From Gorsachius magnificus (lineage: Eukaryota; Chordata; Aves; Pelecaniformes; Ardeidae), in the NCBI GenBank assembly GCA_034008185.1, contig CM067081.1:66516054-66580053 (forward strand): 64,000 nucleotides of DNA, written 5' to 3'. Positions within the stretch are counted from its first letter, which is position 1; each line of letters begins with the position of its first letter. Of the stretch, positions 1-10,620 are shown piece after piece. The notes beneath the pieces were generated by a model. The model saw only the letters and a program-made list of their open reading frames with translations. It had not been told where the DNA came from and ran no database searches. The position numbers and the translations under genes were made by a program.

Positions 1-830
1 GGAAGATGGCCCAGGAGAACCCCAAAATGCACAACTCGGAGATCAGCAAGCGCCTGGGGGCCGAGTGGAAAGTCATGTCGGAGGCCGAGAAGAGACCGTT
101 CATCGACGAGGCGAAGCGGCTGCGGGCGCTGCACATGAAGGAGCACCCGGATTATAAATACCGGCCCCGGCGGAAGACCAAGACCCTGCTCAAGAAGGAC
201 AAGTACTCGCTGGCCGGGGGGCTGCTGAGCGCCGGCTCGGCCGGGGGAGGCCCGGCCGGCGTCGGCGTGGGCATGGGCGTCGGCGTCAGCCCCGGCGGCG
301 TCGGGCAGCGGCTGGAGAGCCCCGGCGGCACGGCCAGCGGCGGCTACGCGCACATGAACGGCTGGGCCAAGGCCCCCCGGCGGCGGCGGCGATGATGCAG
401 GAGGCGCAGCTCGCCTACAGCCAGCACCCGGGCAGCGGGGGGACCCCCCCCCCCCCCCCCCCCGCACCCGCACCCCCTGCAGTCCCCTCTCCAACTCGCA
501 GGGCTACATGAGCGCCTCGCCCTCGGGCTACGGCGCCCTGCCCTACGGCTCCCAGCCCCACCAGAACTCGGCGGCGGCGGCGGCGGCAGCGGCAGCGGCG
601 GCGGCCGCCCCCGGGGGGGGTTGGTGAGCGGCGTCAGCCCGCCCGTCACCTCGCACTCGCGGGCCCCGTGCCCCGGGGACCTGCGGGAGATGATCAGCAT
701 GTACTTACCGGCCGGGGAAGGCGGGGATCCGGCGGCCGCCGCCGCCCAGAGCCGGCTCCACTCCCTGCCCCAGCACTACCAGAGCGCCAGCACGGGGGTG
801 AACGGCACCGTCCCCTTGACGCACATCTGA
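1..830 (+). CDS. SOX1: SOX1 transcription factor, 3' part, with apparent frame breaks
   Basis: SOX1 is a nuclear SOXB1 HMG-box factor that binds ATTGT-type sites with partners such as POU proteins and maintains neural progenitors (family knowledge). The first base lies within the HMG box: [23 protein letters not shown] can be read from base 3, through [28 protein letters not shown]. The 5' end is outside the window. After NGWA (about 370) the frame shifts. [14 protein letters not shown] is read from 392, PHPHPLQ from 462, [19 protein letters not shown] from 493 followed by a poly-Ala run, and [30 protein letters not shown] to [14 protein letters not shown] from 621 to 830. The breaks sit in a C20 run (444-463), GCG repeats and a G8 run. 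The His/Pro-rich centre is much shorter than in known SOX1 proteins, and KSEP is absent between LV and S. SOX1 rather than SOX2 or SOX3 is indicated by [19 protein letters not shown] and [12 protein letters not shown]. Intact conserved ends suggest sequence error, not true decay. Confidence 0.97.
444..463. repeat. C20 homopolymer inside SOX1 coding region
   Basis: Twenty consecutive C residues follow a G6A stretch. The upstream MMQEAQLAY frame and the downstream PHPHPLQ frame disagree across this run, so its length is probably wrong or sequence has been collapsed here. Confidence 0.9.
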
Positions 831-1106
831 GCGCCCGCCGGCACCGGGAGCGGCGGAGGCGGGAGCGGGCGCGGGCACCGGCACCGGCTCCGCTGCGGGC
901 CCGGCTCCGCCCCGCCGCTGCCGCCCGCTCAACCCCCGGCCGCCCGCCCGGGCCCCGGCCCCGCGCCGCTCCTGCCCCGCTCCCGCGTCCCCCCCTCTTC
1001 TTTTTGCCTCTTGCTCCCCTTTCCTCCCGCCCTCCCCCCTCTTTTTTTTCCCCCCCTTTTCTTTTTTCTTCCTTCTTTTTTAAGAAAAAAATTTTTGATG
1101 TTCTTG

Positions 1107-1137
1107 TAATAATAATAATAAATAATAATAATAATAA
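1107..1137. repeat. (AAT)n microsatellite in SOX1 3' UTR
   Basis: AAT trinucleotides are repeated with one interruption that makes an AATAAA at 1117-1122. That hexamer is probably incidental to the repeat rather than the main polyadenylation signal. Confidence 0.9.
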
Positions 1138-1901
1138 CGAGAGAGAAAAAAGGTAACGGTTGCTTTACTTACCTTTTTTTTTTTTTTAGAAGGACTAGTT
1201 TATGAAACTGGTTTTAGACTGAACTTCTGTGTTTTATCGAGACTTTTTGTACAGTATTTATCATTCACCCAAGAGACATAGAGCGTTTATTTGCGAAAGA
1301 GGGGGGGAGGGGGGAGAGAGAAAGAAAGAAGGAGAAAGGGGGGGAAAAAAGACGGCGAAGAGGCAAAAAAAATACCAATAATAACACACAAAGTTGTAGA
1401 CGATGCCAACTTTTATACCGCGCGGAACCGCTACGATTTCAGTCACGGATCGCTTCTTGCGAAGGCTTTTTATAGCCTAATTAACTCGAAGTTGATGGGA
1501 AAACAGTTCTCATTTATTACTCATGTACTAAAGAAAATCCAAAACAACATTTAAAAGTTTTTCGTAGATGTTGTCGCGTTTTTGTTTTTTTGTTTGGGTT
1601 TTTTTTTAATTTTTTTGTTTATTTATAAAACTTTTTTTTCTTTTGGAGGCTGCAATGGTTTTGTTTTGGTTTTATTTTTTTTCCCTGGGTTTTGTAAAAC
1701 TTTATTGCATCTGGACATTTTTGGTTGGTTGGTTGTTTTCTCTTTGGTTTTGTTTTCTTTTTGTATCATTTCTTGTAAATGCATTGTGAAATAATTTTTA
1801 TTTAGGCGTTACGAGGGAATTCAGATTGTGTATATAGTTTACTAAAAGAAAAAGCCTTTCTGCTAAAGAGAAATCCTAAGGATGCGTTCAATTTTGAGTT
1901 A

Positions 1902-1907
1902 AATAAA
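1902..1907 (+). terminator. SOX1: Probable SOX1 polyadenylation signal AATAAA
   Basis: This canonical AATAAA lies about 1.07 kb after the stop codon and is followed within about 30 bases by a T-run (1930-1940), which fits a downstream U-rich element. Cleavage would fall near 1920-1930. An earlier AATAAA exists only inside the AAT microsatellite. Confidence 0.6.
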
Positions 1908-1925
1908 TTTCAAAGCGGAAAAAGT

Positions 1926-2199
1926 TACCTGTTTTTTTTTTAAAAAAAAAAAAGGAAAAAAAAAAAAGGAAAAAAAAAAAAAGCCAAAACCACTTAAGCG
2001 AAGAACATAGTAGTGTTTACTACGGTGCGCCTGGAAATACGGCAGGTAAACCTAGAAGGTGGGGAGGAAGTTTTAACCCGGAGCGGCAGAGAGAAGGAAG
2101 CGCAGTCCCCCGGTGAATGTCGGTGTCTCCTCACCCGCGTAACCCAGGAGGGATGAAGGTAGATTTATTTTAATACTCGTTCCGCGTTGCGAGGGGAGG
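1926..2199. other. A-rich tract and short flank after SOX1
   Basis: A T-run is followed by A12, then GG-separated A-runs to about 1983. The remainder is unremarkable flank with no gene. Confidence 0.7.
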
Positions 2200-2740
2200 C
2201 GGCGCGGTGAGTTACCCCGCCGAGCCCTGAGCCTTCATTTTGTCCCTGTTATGGTCCGCACCTCGCCCGGGGCCACAGCTTTCCCCCCCCCGCCCCCCGC
2301 CCAAACACGCACCCCGCCGCCCGGGGGGGGAGGTCGGGAGCTGTGGGGGCTGTGGCCGCCCCTGCACCCCTTCCCTCCTCTGCCCCCCGCTCGGCCGGGA
2401 GCCCCCGCCGGCCCGGGGGGCACCCACCTCCCGGGGGGGACGCGGAGGCACCGCCGAGCGCGCCACTTCCCCTCTAATTAACACCGTGAAAAGCGAAAGC
2501 GCTTGGGTTCGAGCCTCCCGGGGGGAAAAAAAAAAAAAAAAGAAAAAAGAAAGAAAAGCGTTCTCTAAACCCCGAGCCCGAAAAAGCAGCCCCGGCCCCA
2601 GTCCCGCCGAGCAGCCCCGGGGGGCGCGCGGGGAGCGGCGGGGTCACGCGCTCCCGCCCCGCGCAAACGGGGGCGCCGGTTCCCGCGGCCGGCGCGAGAG
2701 CTGTCGGGCGAAACGATGCGCGCCTCTCCCTTGCGGAACT
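2200..2740. other. CpG island downstream of SOX1
   Basis: This stretch is very GC-rich, with many CG dinucleotides and C and G runs. It contains an A-run with AAAG units at about 2525-2560. Open frames exist on both strands but are low-complexity Pro/Gly/Arg and match no family I know. It may be part of the broad unmethylated domain typical of developmental genes. Confidence 0.6.
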
Positions 2741-3318
2741 GTCCTTCGGGGCTTTGAAATTTAATTTAATTTCCATCCCCCCCCCCCCCACGCCCCCCCC
2801 CCCCAGCTGCCGATCCATACCTTTCGATGTGCCGGAATTAAAAGTTTGCTGTAAACTTCGTCCGAGAGCAACAACAGCGTTAAGCGTTGCATTCAAACGT
2901 CATACCGTAGCGAATAATATATTTTTTTTAAAATTAGTCATAACCGCTTAAACAAAAGGAAAAATATGTATATATATATGTATATAAATATATATCTACT
3001 TTCCACTTCCAGGGCGGTAATGCCGGTGGCAGCGGGCTGTAAGGTTTTTTTAAACCGTCTTTTAGCGCGGGCGAATGAGTTCTTCGTCCGCCCGGGAGCG
3101 GGGCAGTGGTGGCGGGTCAACGAGGAGCGGTTTCGGAGCGGTTTCAGTCCGTGTCAGAGATTGCACTTTACCCGTAATGCCGACCTGCAGCTGGCAGATA
3201 GATATATAACTCTTCGGAGTCGTTTTGATGATTTTGTTTAAATCACTCGTGCGTTAAAGTGAAGGCAAAATTTTCATGGAAGCCGTCTATTGATTGCAAA
3301 CCAAAATCCCCCCCCTCC

Positions 3319-3349
<31 letters not shown>

Positions 3350-4559
3350 ATTTGAGCCTTTATTAAAGCGAGGTGTGCGCGGGTTCGGGCAGTCGGCAGG
3401 CCAGTTTTGGAAACGCTCAGGGTACCAACAGAAAGCAGGAACCTGTGAGAAACCTTCTGTGGCGTTGGGTACCTCCAGCCAAGCACGGTCCTATATGTAA
3501 TTTAAAAATATTAACAGGCGCAGCTTTTAAACATGCGGGATAAGCTGAGTACCTGTTGAACTGTTTCTTGAAACGCGTTATCCGTCATGTGTATACGTAC
3601 TCATCCATAGCTATACACACTATAGATAGCATCATGACCGAAGAGGAGTGTGTGTGTACGTGTGCACATGCAGACGCATATGCAACCTTGTTACGTGCCT
3701 TTTCTTTAAGGGTCATAGCTATTGAAAATCACATTTACTGCCAATGCAGAAGGGAGAAATCCCGGCGAGCCGATGCTGCACCGCTGAAACGCGACTGCTG
3801 GAACAGGCGAGTTGGGGCGGTTCAAAGGAGAAAAGCAAATAAACCTCTGTACGCGTCCAAACAACAGAAATACTAGGGGAAGTGCTTAAAAGAGAAATAT
3901 TACGGCTCTCTAAATGAGCTCCTTTTAACGAGCCTTCCCTCCTCCCCTCCCCATTTAGCGGCTCAGTGGCGTTATGCCTAGAATAACAGGAATACCTGCA
4001 CTTCCAACACAAGGGGATTAAACAGACCCAATCTCGGCTATATTCAAATCAGCTTCGAATATTCTCAGCCCGCCTTTCACAGAAATACAATCCCCTCTGA
4101 CAATGTCCAACACCCCCCCCCCAAAAAAAAAAAAACCCACCCACAATCCCCCCCAAACACCGTAAGGGTAGACTTTTTTGCTGTTCGTGGTTTACCGGTT
4201 TGGCGGTGTAGTTTGTTTTAATTTAAACTTCACGTTTGAATATACAAAGAAAGTTAAAACAACTTTGCTAGGCAGACGGTTGGGTTTAGGTACAGTAAAA
4301 TAATTTGGGCTTCGGGCTTTTTGCTGTGCGGGTTATATATAAGAGAATAATTGAATATGCAAAACTAAGAATAGGTTTAAGCGATTTATGGTTTAAGTAC
4401 ATTACATCTAAAATTGTATGAAATGTTCCTCCTATAACGTGATTGACAGAGCTATTAAAATCACCTATGTGGAAGAATTAATAATAATAATAATAAAAAA
4501 AGCTATCTCGTTTTTCAGTAAAAGGAAGGAAAATCCAGGGAGTCAGGCGAAGGGGAGCG
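2741..4559. other. Non-coding SOX1 flank
   Basis: No gene is seen. The interval holds a TATATG alternating stretch (about 2960-2995), a T26 run (3319-3344), an A/C-rich tract (4107-4162) and an AAT run (about 4478-4495). The stretch from about 3040 to 3250 keeps several CG dinucleotides outside an island, which would fit a regulatory element. Confidence 0.6.
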
Positions 4560-6365
4560 GGGGGAGGTGCCCTCTCTGCGGAATTAGGCTGCGTGTAGCG
4601 TGGGGGGCTTGGGGTCAGGCCCCCCGCGGCCGGGCCGCCCCCCCTCCCCCCTCGGTCACGGCTCCGCCGGTGGGTCCCTCTGCCCCGGGAGGGGGGCGGC
4701 GGCAGAGGAGCCAGGAGGACAGGAGGCACAGTGTGATAACGGGTTTGATGCGCTCCAAACTTCGAGCCAAAACGCAAACTTGGCCTGAACTCCACAGCTC
4801 TTTTCCCAGCGCTTCTCCCTCCTTTTTTTTTTTTTTTTTTTAATTTTTCGTTTTTCCCCCTCTTCTCCACCTCTCTCGTTTTTTTTTCGTGCGTGGCTCG
4901 CTGAGCTCGTAGGAGTGGCGCTGGGCCCCGGGGAAAAGCTTTTCCCCCCAGTTCCACTCCTCCGCGCTTTAGCCGGAGTCACACGGCAGCGAGCCCGGGG
5001 GGGCGGCGGGGGGGCATCGACGGGAGGGCTCCGGGCCTCTGGAAGCAACGGAGCAGGGGAGAGGGGGGACACACATGAAATTGCTCATGGAGATAAAAAG
5101 AGGGACGGCTCTAGAAATCTGTGCAGGGGGTCGTGCGGACGCAGCCCCAACGCGGGGCGGAGGGGAGGAGGGGGGCGGCACAGCGGGGCAAGAAGCCCCT
5201 TAGATGCCCCTGGACAGGGCGGGGGGGTGAGGAGTATCCTCCCTCCCAGCTGCCCCACATGCAGGCAGCATCAGGCCGGAGGCACCTGAACGCCTGACGC
5301 GGTTACAGCTTTTTGTTATCATGCGGAAACTGCCACGGAAGGGGGAAAGAAAAAACCAAACCAAACCCCACCACCGCACACCGCCGAAAACCAAACCAAA
5401 GAGCTGATCTGAGAGTTGCTGTAGAGTAAAACGCAGCTAAAACACGCGAGATGGCAGCTGCCCGTGGGTTTGACGCCTCAGCCGGAGGGGATGCGTTCCG
5501 GGGCCGGGCGCCGACCCACTCCCGCGCCCTGCGACGCCCCCGCCTTTCCCGGGGACTCACCACCCCCACCCCGCCCCCCCGGGCGCTTTTCTGCTCCTTC
5601 TCCCTCCCCTCCCCCCATCCCCGCACACTTTCTGCCCGCTCCCCCCGGCGGGCTCCGGCTCTCCTTTTCCCTCCCACGCTCAGCAACACGTGGCCGGGAA
5701 GGGTCAGCCCCGTGGGGGCGGGCAGCGCCAGAGCGTGTCTGTCTGTCCGTGTGTCCGCGTGAGCGTGCAGGGGGGCTGATCTTGCGGGAAGGCCCCTCCT
5801 CTCTAAGCGGGACCCCCGGGGCCGTGGAGCGGCGGGGCCGCGGGGTGTTGCTCGCGGGGTATGCGTGGGTCTCTGCGAGCTGCAGCCCCATGAAACGAGG
5901 TGCCCCGGGTGCCGTCGGAGGGGCTGCAGATGAATGATGCAAGAGGAAGACGGGGGTGAAAGGCGGGGGTGTGGGGGGAGAGGCAGGGAGGGAGAGCGCG
6001 GAGGGGGGAGGGGGGCCGGTGTTTGGAGAGCGAGGGATTAGCGAGGAGAGCCCTGACCCCGAGAGCAACGGCCAGTCAAACCCGTTTACAATCACCCCGC
6101 GGAACACCGACGGCTCCCGCGGCAAGCCAGCGGCCGCCCGGGCAGCCAGCGAGACCAGAGCCCCCCGCGGAGCGGGAGGCTGGCGGGGGAGGCCCCGGCC
6201 CGGCTCCGGGGAGAAGGGAGATGCCGCAGCGCAGCCTTGGGAGGGGGGGGGCTGGGAAGAGAAATCCCGGCGGGAGGGCGGGGAGCTGCAGCGGGGGGCA
6301 GTGGCGGGGGTGCTGCGGTGCGGCCATCTCCCGGCCGCAGCCCTCGGGCCCCTGATCGGCGTGCA

Positions 6366-6527
6366 GGGGGGAAGGGAAGGGAAGGGAAGGGAAGGGGGGA
6401 AGGGAAGGGAAGGGAAGGGAAGAAGGAGAAGGAAGGGAAGGGAAGGGAAGGGAAGGGAAGGGAAGGGAAGGGAAGGGAAGGGAAGGGAAGGGAAGGGAAG
6501 GGAAGGGAAGGGAAGGGAAGGGAAGGG
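6366..6527. repeat. (GGGAA)n pentanucleotide array
   Basis: GGGAA/AAGGG units repeat for about 160 bases with an irregular section near 6395-6432. One strand is pure purine, so triplex or G-quadruplex structures are possible. It is prone to length error. Confidence 0.97.
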
Positions 6528-6532
6528 GCGGG

Positions 6533-6567
6533 GGGCGGGCGCGGGCCGCCCTCCCGGACCGGAGCCC
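6533..6567 (+). repeat. 35-bp exact direct repeat, copy 1
   Basis: The sequence starting GGGCGGGCGCGGGCC and ending GGACCGGAGCCC is identical at 6723-6757, 190 bases downstream. This copy directly follows the GGGAA array. Confidence 0.95.
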
Positions 6568-6722
6568 GGGAAGCCCGGCGGGAGGGGTGGGGGCGAGCCG
6601 AGGTAGCTGGGAAAAACAAACGCGGGAAAGGCCGCTCTTGAACTCCACACGGGACCCTGCCGGGCTGGACCGCGGGGCTCCCGGCGACGCCAAAGCCCGG
6701 CTCCAGTCATGCGATCAGCGGC

Positions 6723-6757
6723 GGGCGGGCGCGGGCCGCCCTCCCGGACCGGAGCCC
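6723..6757 (+). repeat. 35-bp exact direct repeat, copy 2
   Basis: This is identical to 6533-6567. The flanks of the two copies differ, so this is a short duplicated block or an assembly product at the array edge. Confidence 0.95.
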
Positions 6758-6900
6758 ATCTGCTGCACGGCTACCGGGGGCGGGGGGGAGCCGCCCCCCG
6801 ACGGGGGGCTGGCAGCGGCCGGTGGGCGCCTCGGCCGCCCCTCCACGCCCCGCAGGGCACCGGCGCCGCCGCTCCGGCGCGCCGCTCACACCCCACGCAC

Positions 6901-7566
6901 ACAGGCACTGGCAAGGGGCGGAGGGGCACGACACACAGTAACTTTTTTTATTTGGGGTGGGGGAAAGCAAGCGATCCCTCCACATCGCGGCATTTTGGTC
7001 CCTCCTCTTGCAGAAAACACAGCCCTCCCCAAAGCGAGGGTGGTCGGTGGCCCGACGCTACCCCACGACCATCCCCGAGCACCCGTGTGCACGTTGTCCG
7101 AACCAAAGCAAGCCTGGCTCACCTCGGAGACACCTCTCACTGTGGCGGCGGGCGGGCGGGGGCGGCAGGCGGGACTGGGAGGTGCGGGTCAAAATTAAGC
7201 TAGTCTCCGTGAGTTCGTGCTGAGGTTAGGGGGGGATGCTGCTTCCCGGGGCAGGGGGGGAACTGAGGTCTGGGGCAAGTGGTTTCAGGAGGCTGAGGGG
7301 AAGAGGAGTCGGACAGCAAAGCGCTTGTCTTGGATGACAAGACACTTCTGGAGAGGAAAGGCCAAAAGAAGGGCAGAGAAGATAGAACAGAAAACGTGGC
7401 AGGACACCGTCTCGCAGAGCTCGGAGCCGGGCACGGAGGGGAGGGCTGGTGTGGACGGGGATGGGGGCATCTAGGGGCGTGGGGGAGCAGTGAGACCTGA
7501 CCCTGGCTGCCCGGACGGCGGGAGGGAAAGCAGAGATTATGCCTGTGGGGCGGGCAGGGCCTCGCC
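6901..7566. other. Non-coding interval
   Basis: This is GC-rich to mixed sequence with no recognisable gene. The open frames on both strands match no family I know. Confidence 0.5.
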
Positions 7567-7680
7567 TGCCTCCCCTCCTGCCTGCCTGCCTCCCTGCCTC
7601 CCACCTTGTCCTTCCTCCTCCCTGCCTCCCCTCCTGCCTCCCTGCCTCCCCTCCTGCCTGCCTGCCTGCCTCCCCCCTTG
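7567..7680. repeat. CCTGCC/CTCC polypyrimidine-rich array
   Basis: Imperfect CCTG and CCTCC units repeat (for example CCTGCCTGCCTCCCTGCC) with almost no purine other than G. This is simple repeat DNA. Confidence 0.92.
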
Positions 7681-10259
7681 CCAGCTCCGGCACCGCCGCG
7701 CCTCTGCGGAGCAGTGCCAGGAGGCAGCCCCGAAGGGGAGGGCGGCTGGCGAAGGAGCGGATGCCCCAGGTGTGCAGGTGCAGATGTAAGGGGAGGCTTT
7801 CGTTATCGGAGGTTGAAGGGAAAGCCCGTTGACTTTTACATGCAGTCGGAGCAAACTTGGCGAAAGTGAGGTTTCACAAACCAAAGTATGGGGACTCTCG
7901 AGGAGCCTTGCTGTAACAGTGGTGGGGTGCATGCAGCCTGCGTATGCCACAGCCCGAGATGGTAAAGGGTACTAGCAGGTGACCTGGAAGTCCTTCCTTG
8001 TCCTCATGCCTAAAATGGGGACACCTCTAGCGATGCCTGTGTAGGGATACACCAGAAGTCAGTAGGAGCTGGCTGAATGGAGTCGCACCACTGTGTCTGC
8101 CATCAAAAAGCCTGGAGGCACCAAAGGGAAAAGGCCAGGGAAAAACCCATCCTTTAAACTGCCAGAGCTGGTGTGGAGTGAGGGGCAGCCACTGGTCTCT
8201 GGCTTTGGGGTGGAAGCGGTGGGGCCTTGCGACAAAGAACTCCCCTGCATCCCATTTCCAGAGCCTGGGGGTGCCCCGGTGCAGTTCCATGCCCATCTCT
8301 CCCGGAGGGTGTCATTCCCCAAAGGGAGGGGCCTTCCGAAAGGTCTCGTTTCAAGAAAGTCATTCAAGTGCTTTAGCACGGCCTGTCAGGACGGGTTTGG
8401 GGGTAATGTGCTTCATGCTCGGGAAAATCCCATTGTCCACGCTTTCAGCCTGGGCATCTCTCATTGATTTGGGGAAAGACGTGTGCCACGGTTAACTGCG
8501 GCTCTCAGATAGAGGGACTGCCCTTCAGAAACCTTAAAAAAAAGGGGGGGGGGGCACAATGAAACCGAGGAGAAGCGGGAGAGCATCTGGCGGTGGTCAA
8601 ACAATTGGGGAAGGGCTAGAGGGCGAGCTGAGCTCCGAGGAGTGGGAAAAGGCGGCTCCAGCCCGGGGCAGACCGGTGTGGGCCGAGGAAGCGCAGCCGA
8701 CACGGGGGGGGGCGGGGGGGGGGGGGGAGGACCGGAGCCTGCAAAGTGTGCATTTAGGGAAAGAATAGCTTTCACCGGGAGGAGGTGAAATATAGTTTAC
8801 CAAGGCGTAAAACTCTCCATAGCAACTAGGATCCAGCGGTGAACAAAGGCACCATACATTTTGGGCAGTATAATTTATCCACGGAGGGGGGTGTATGGGG
8901 AGGGTGGTGGTGTGAGGGTGCGGGAGGGAGTAGGGAGACGTTTATTTCCTACCCAATTACTGTCTCGCACAAATTTCAGAAGTACGGAATTCAGCTCATT
9001 TATTTGCTCCTATGCAGAAAGAGTGCATAGGAAGATTGCCTCGCTAAAACTGTCGGGCAGCGGACAGTGCAATCCCAATCAGATGAGCAGAAATGAGGTA
9101 ACGGGCTCTTCGGGCTTGGAGCTGCAAACACAAGGTGCCCAAGGCGGGAGGAGAGACCTAAAACGCCGGGCACGGGAGTTCAAAACGAAGGATCGATGAG
9201 AAAACACCATTCCGACCCAGTGGGGAAAGCTGGGGGCTCTGAAACCACCTGGGGTGCCTGGGGAGTTACACCCCCCTGAGCGTGGTCTCCCCCTCCTGCC
9301 TTACACACAGGTTAATGTCTTTACCTTTCGGAAAACCCTTGAGTAATCGCTCGATTGAGTGATCGGATTAGCTTCCCACATTACCTGTCGTTTTACCTGT
9401 ATGTAAGAGAAGACAGAAAGGGGCTTTGCTTTGGTTTAGGGTTGGTTTGCAGTTTTGTTTGGTTTTTTTTCCCCCCCAATATCTGTGCCACCTTCGTGCG
9501 CTATCAGTCCACCTGCCTCTAAATTGCTTTTCAGCCATGGGGGCAAGGTGAGGGCTGAGGGTTTTCCCCCTCGGTGTTAGAATGTAGGAAATAATGCCCG
9601 AAATGAGGTGCTTGTACAATCGCCTCCCTGTGAACTCGTTTTATTTCCTACCACGAAGGACAGTGAAAAAGAAAAGAAAATGAGGTGGGAAATGCCTTTT
9701 CAAATCCACAGCTGTAGGGGAGGTGAAGCCTGCGGGTTTCGGGACGGAGGAGAGGTCTGGAGGAGAACGGTGAATCTGATTCCAGAAAATAGCTCAGGAA
9801 GATTAAAATTTGCAAGAAAACAAAAGAAATCAAGAGGGGACCGAGGGGAGCGTGGAGTTCAGCCTCACAAACTTCGCAGCGGTGTCTCTTGAGCTGCCAT
9901 CAGGGGGTAGAGGGAGGGATACAGGCAGGCAGTGCATTTCCCAAACGGGGACTTTCCATGCTCCGGTGTCACATCATTACTTATGTGTCCTGCGGAATAG
10001 CCGAAAGAACGAAGAAATGAGAGCACCACATGCATTTCTCCCCTCAGAAGCACTTCTTCTGTTAATGTCCCTCTCAGTTTCTAACTTGCCAGCGAGGCTG
10101 AGGAAGTTTCTGCTAACCCTCCATCCAAAAGGTCCATTTAGCAGACCAACTTTGGGGTCATTACATGGGGAGAAAGAGTCTGCTAATCGTTTTACTTTGA
10201 CTAGGTAGCTGCAGGGAAAAGCCACGCATGATTTTCCCGAATATAACAACATCATCTCA
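7681..10259. other. Non-coding interval with G-tracts
   Basis: No gene is recognised. The interval holds a G-run at 8548-8558 and a G9-C-G14 tract at 8704-8727. A G/T-rich tract (9424-9477) is the complement of the A/C tracts seen elsewhere. Confidence 0.55.
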
Positions 10260-10620
10260 GTTCTAGGAGCCGCAGATCAAAACTGGGACAATCTCATCAC
10301 GGTGAACGTGCCACAGATCCGGATATTTAAGCTAAGGAAAGCAATGAAACAGCGTTATTGCAAAGGAGATCCTTGGGCGACCAAATGAGCTATTGGGAAC
10401 GATTTGCTAGGAGCTTGCTATTTAGTTGTGTTCTTTAGTGGGTAGTTCCAGGTAGATAAACTAAACGTGTTCAGGCATCTCAGACATGTTTTAAATGTTT
10501 CGTAATGCCTAAATCGTGCGCTCATGTATTCACAGTTACGACGGGTTCCTATTTAGACGGCTGGATTTATCGTCTGTCTTAGAGTAGCCTTAGGTGCTGC
10601 ATAAGCGGAGATACTACAGT
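10260..10620. promoter_or_regulatory. Candidate conserved non-coding element
   Basis: This mixed-composition, non-repetitive stretch retains scattered CG dinucleotides well outside a CpG island and is dense in short TF-like motifs (GATAAACTAAACG, CAATCTCATCACGG, ATTTATCGTCTG). CpG retention in otherwise ordinary DNA near a neural SOX gene suggests constraint. No alignment was possible, so this is an inference. Confidence 0.3.

Larger units (their letters stand above)
831..1925 (+). other. SOX1: SOX1 3' untranslated region (approximate 3' end)
   Basis: The stretch after the stop holds no coding signal. It begins C-rich, then turns into T-rich and A-rich low-complexity DNA. The segment around 1246-1290 (TTTTTGTACAGTATTTATC and following) resembles conserved 3' UTR sequence of SOXB1 genes as I remember it. 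A T/G-rich section at about 1575-1760 contains repeated GGTTTTG/TTGGTTGG units. The end is placed just after the AATAAA at 1902; alternative ends are possible. Confidence 0.7.
4560..6900. other. Large CpG island cluster
   Basis: GC-rich, CpG-dense DNA runs across this interval, broken by polypyrimidine tracts (about 4800-4890) and an A/C-rich tract (5347-5400). Long open frames occur on both strands, but they consist of Pro/Arg/Gly or of the GGGAA array translated as GKGRE or PFPSL, so they are not credible genes. The region could include promoters of antisense or downstream non-coding transcripts. Confidence 0.6.

Noticed and set aside
1117..1122. AATAAA as SOX1 polyadenylation signal
   Set aside because: It lies inside an AAT microsatellite; the later signal at 1902 with a downstream T-run is more likely.
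6076..6693. Further long frames on both strands around the GGGAA array
   Set aside because: They are shadow frames of the simple repeat and of CpG-rich DNA.
5478..6710. 410-codon minus-strand open frame
   Set aside because: Much of it is the GGGAA array translated as PFPSL repeats and the rest is GC-driven Pro/Arg/Ser; there is no domain.
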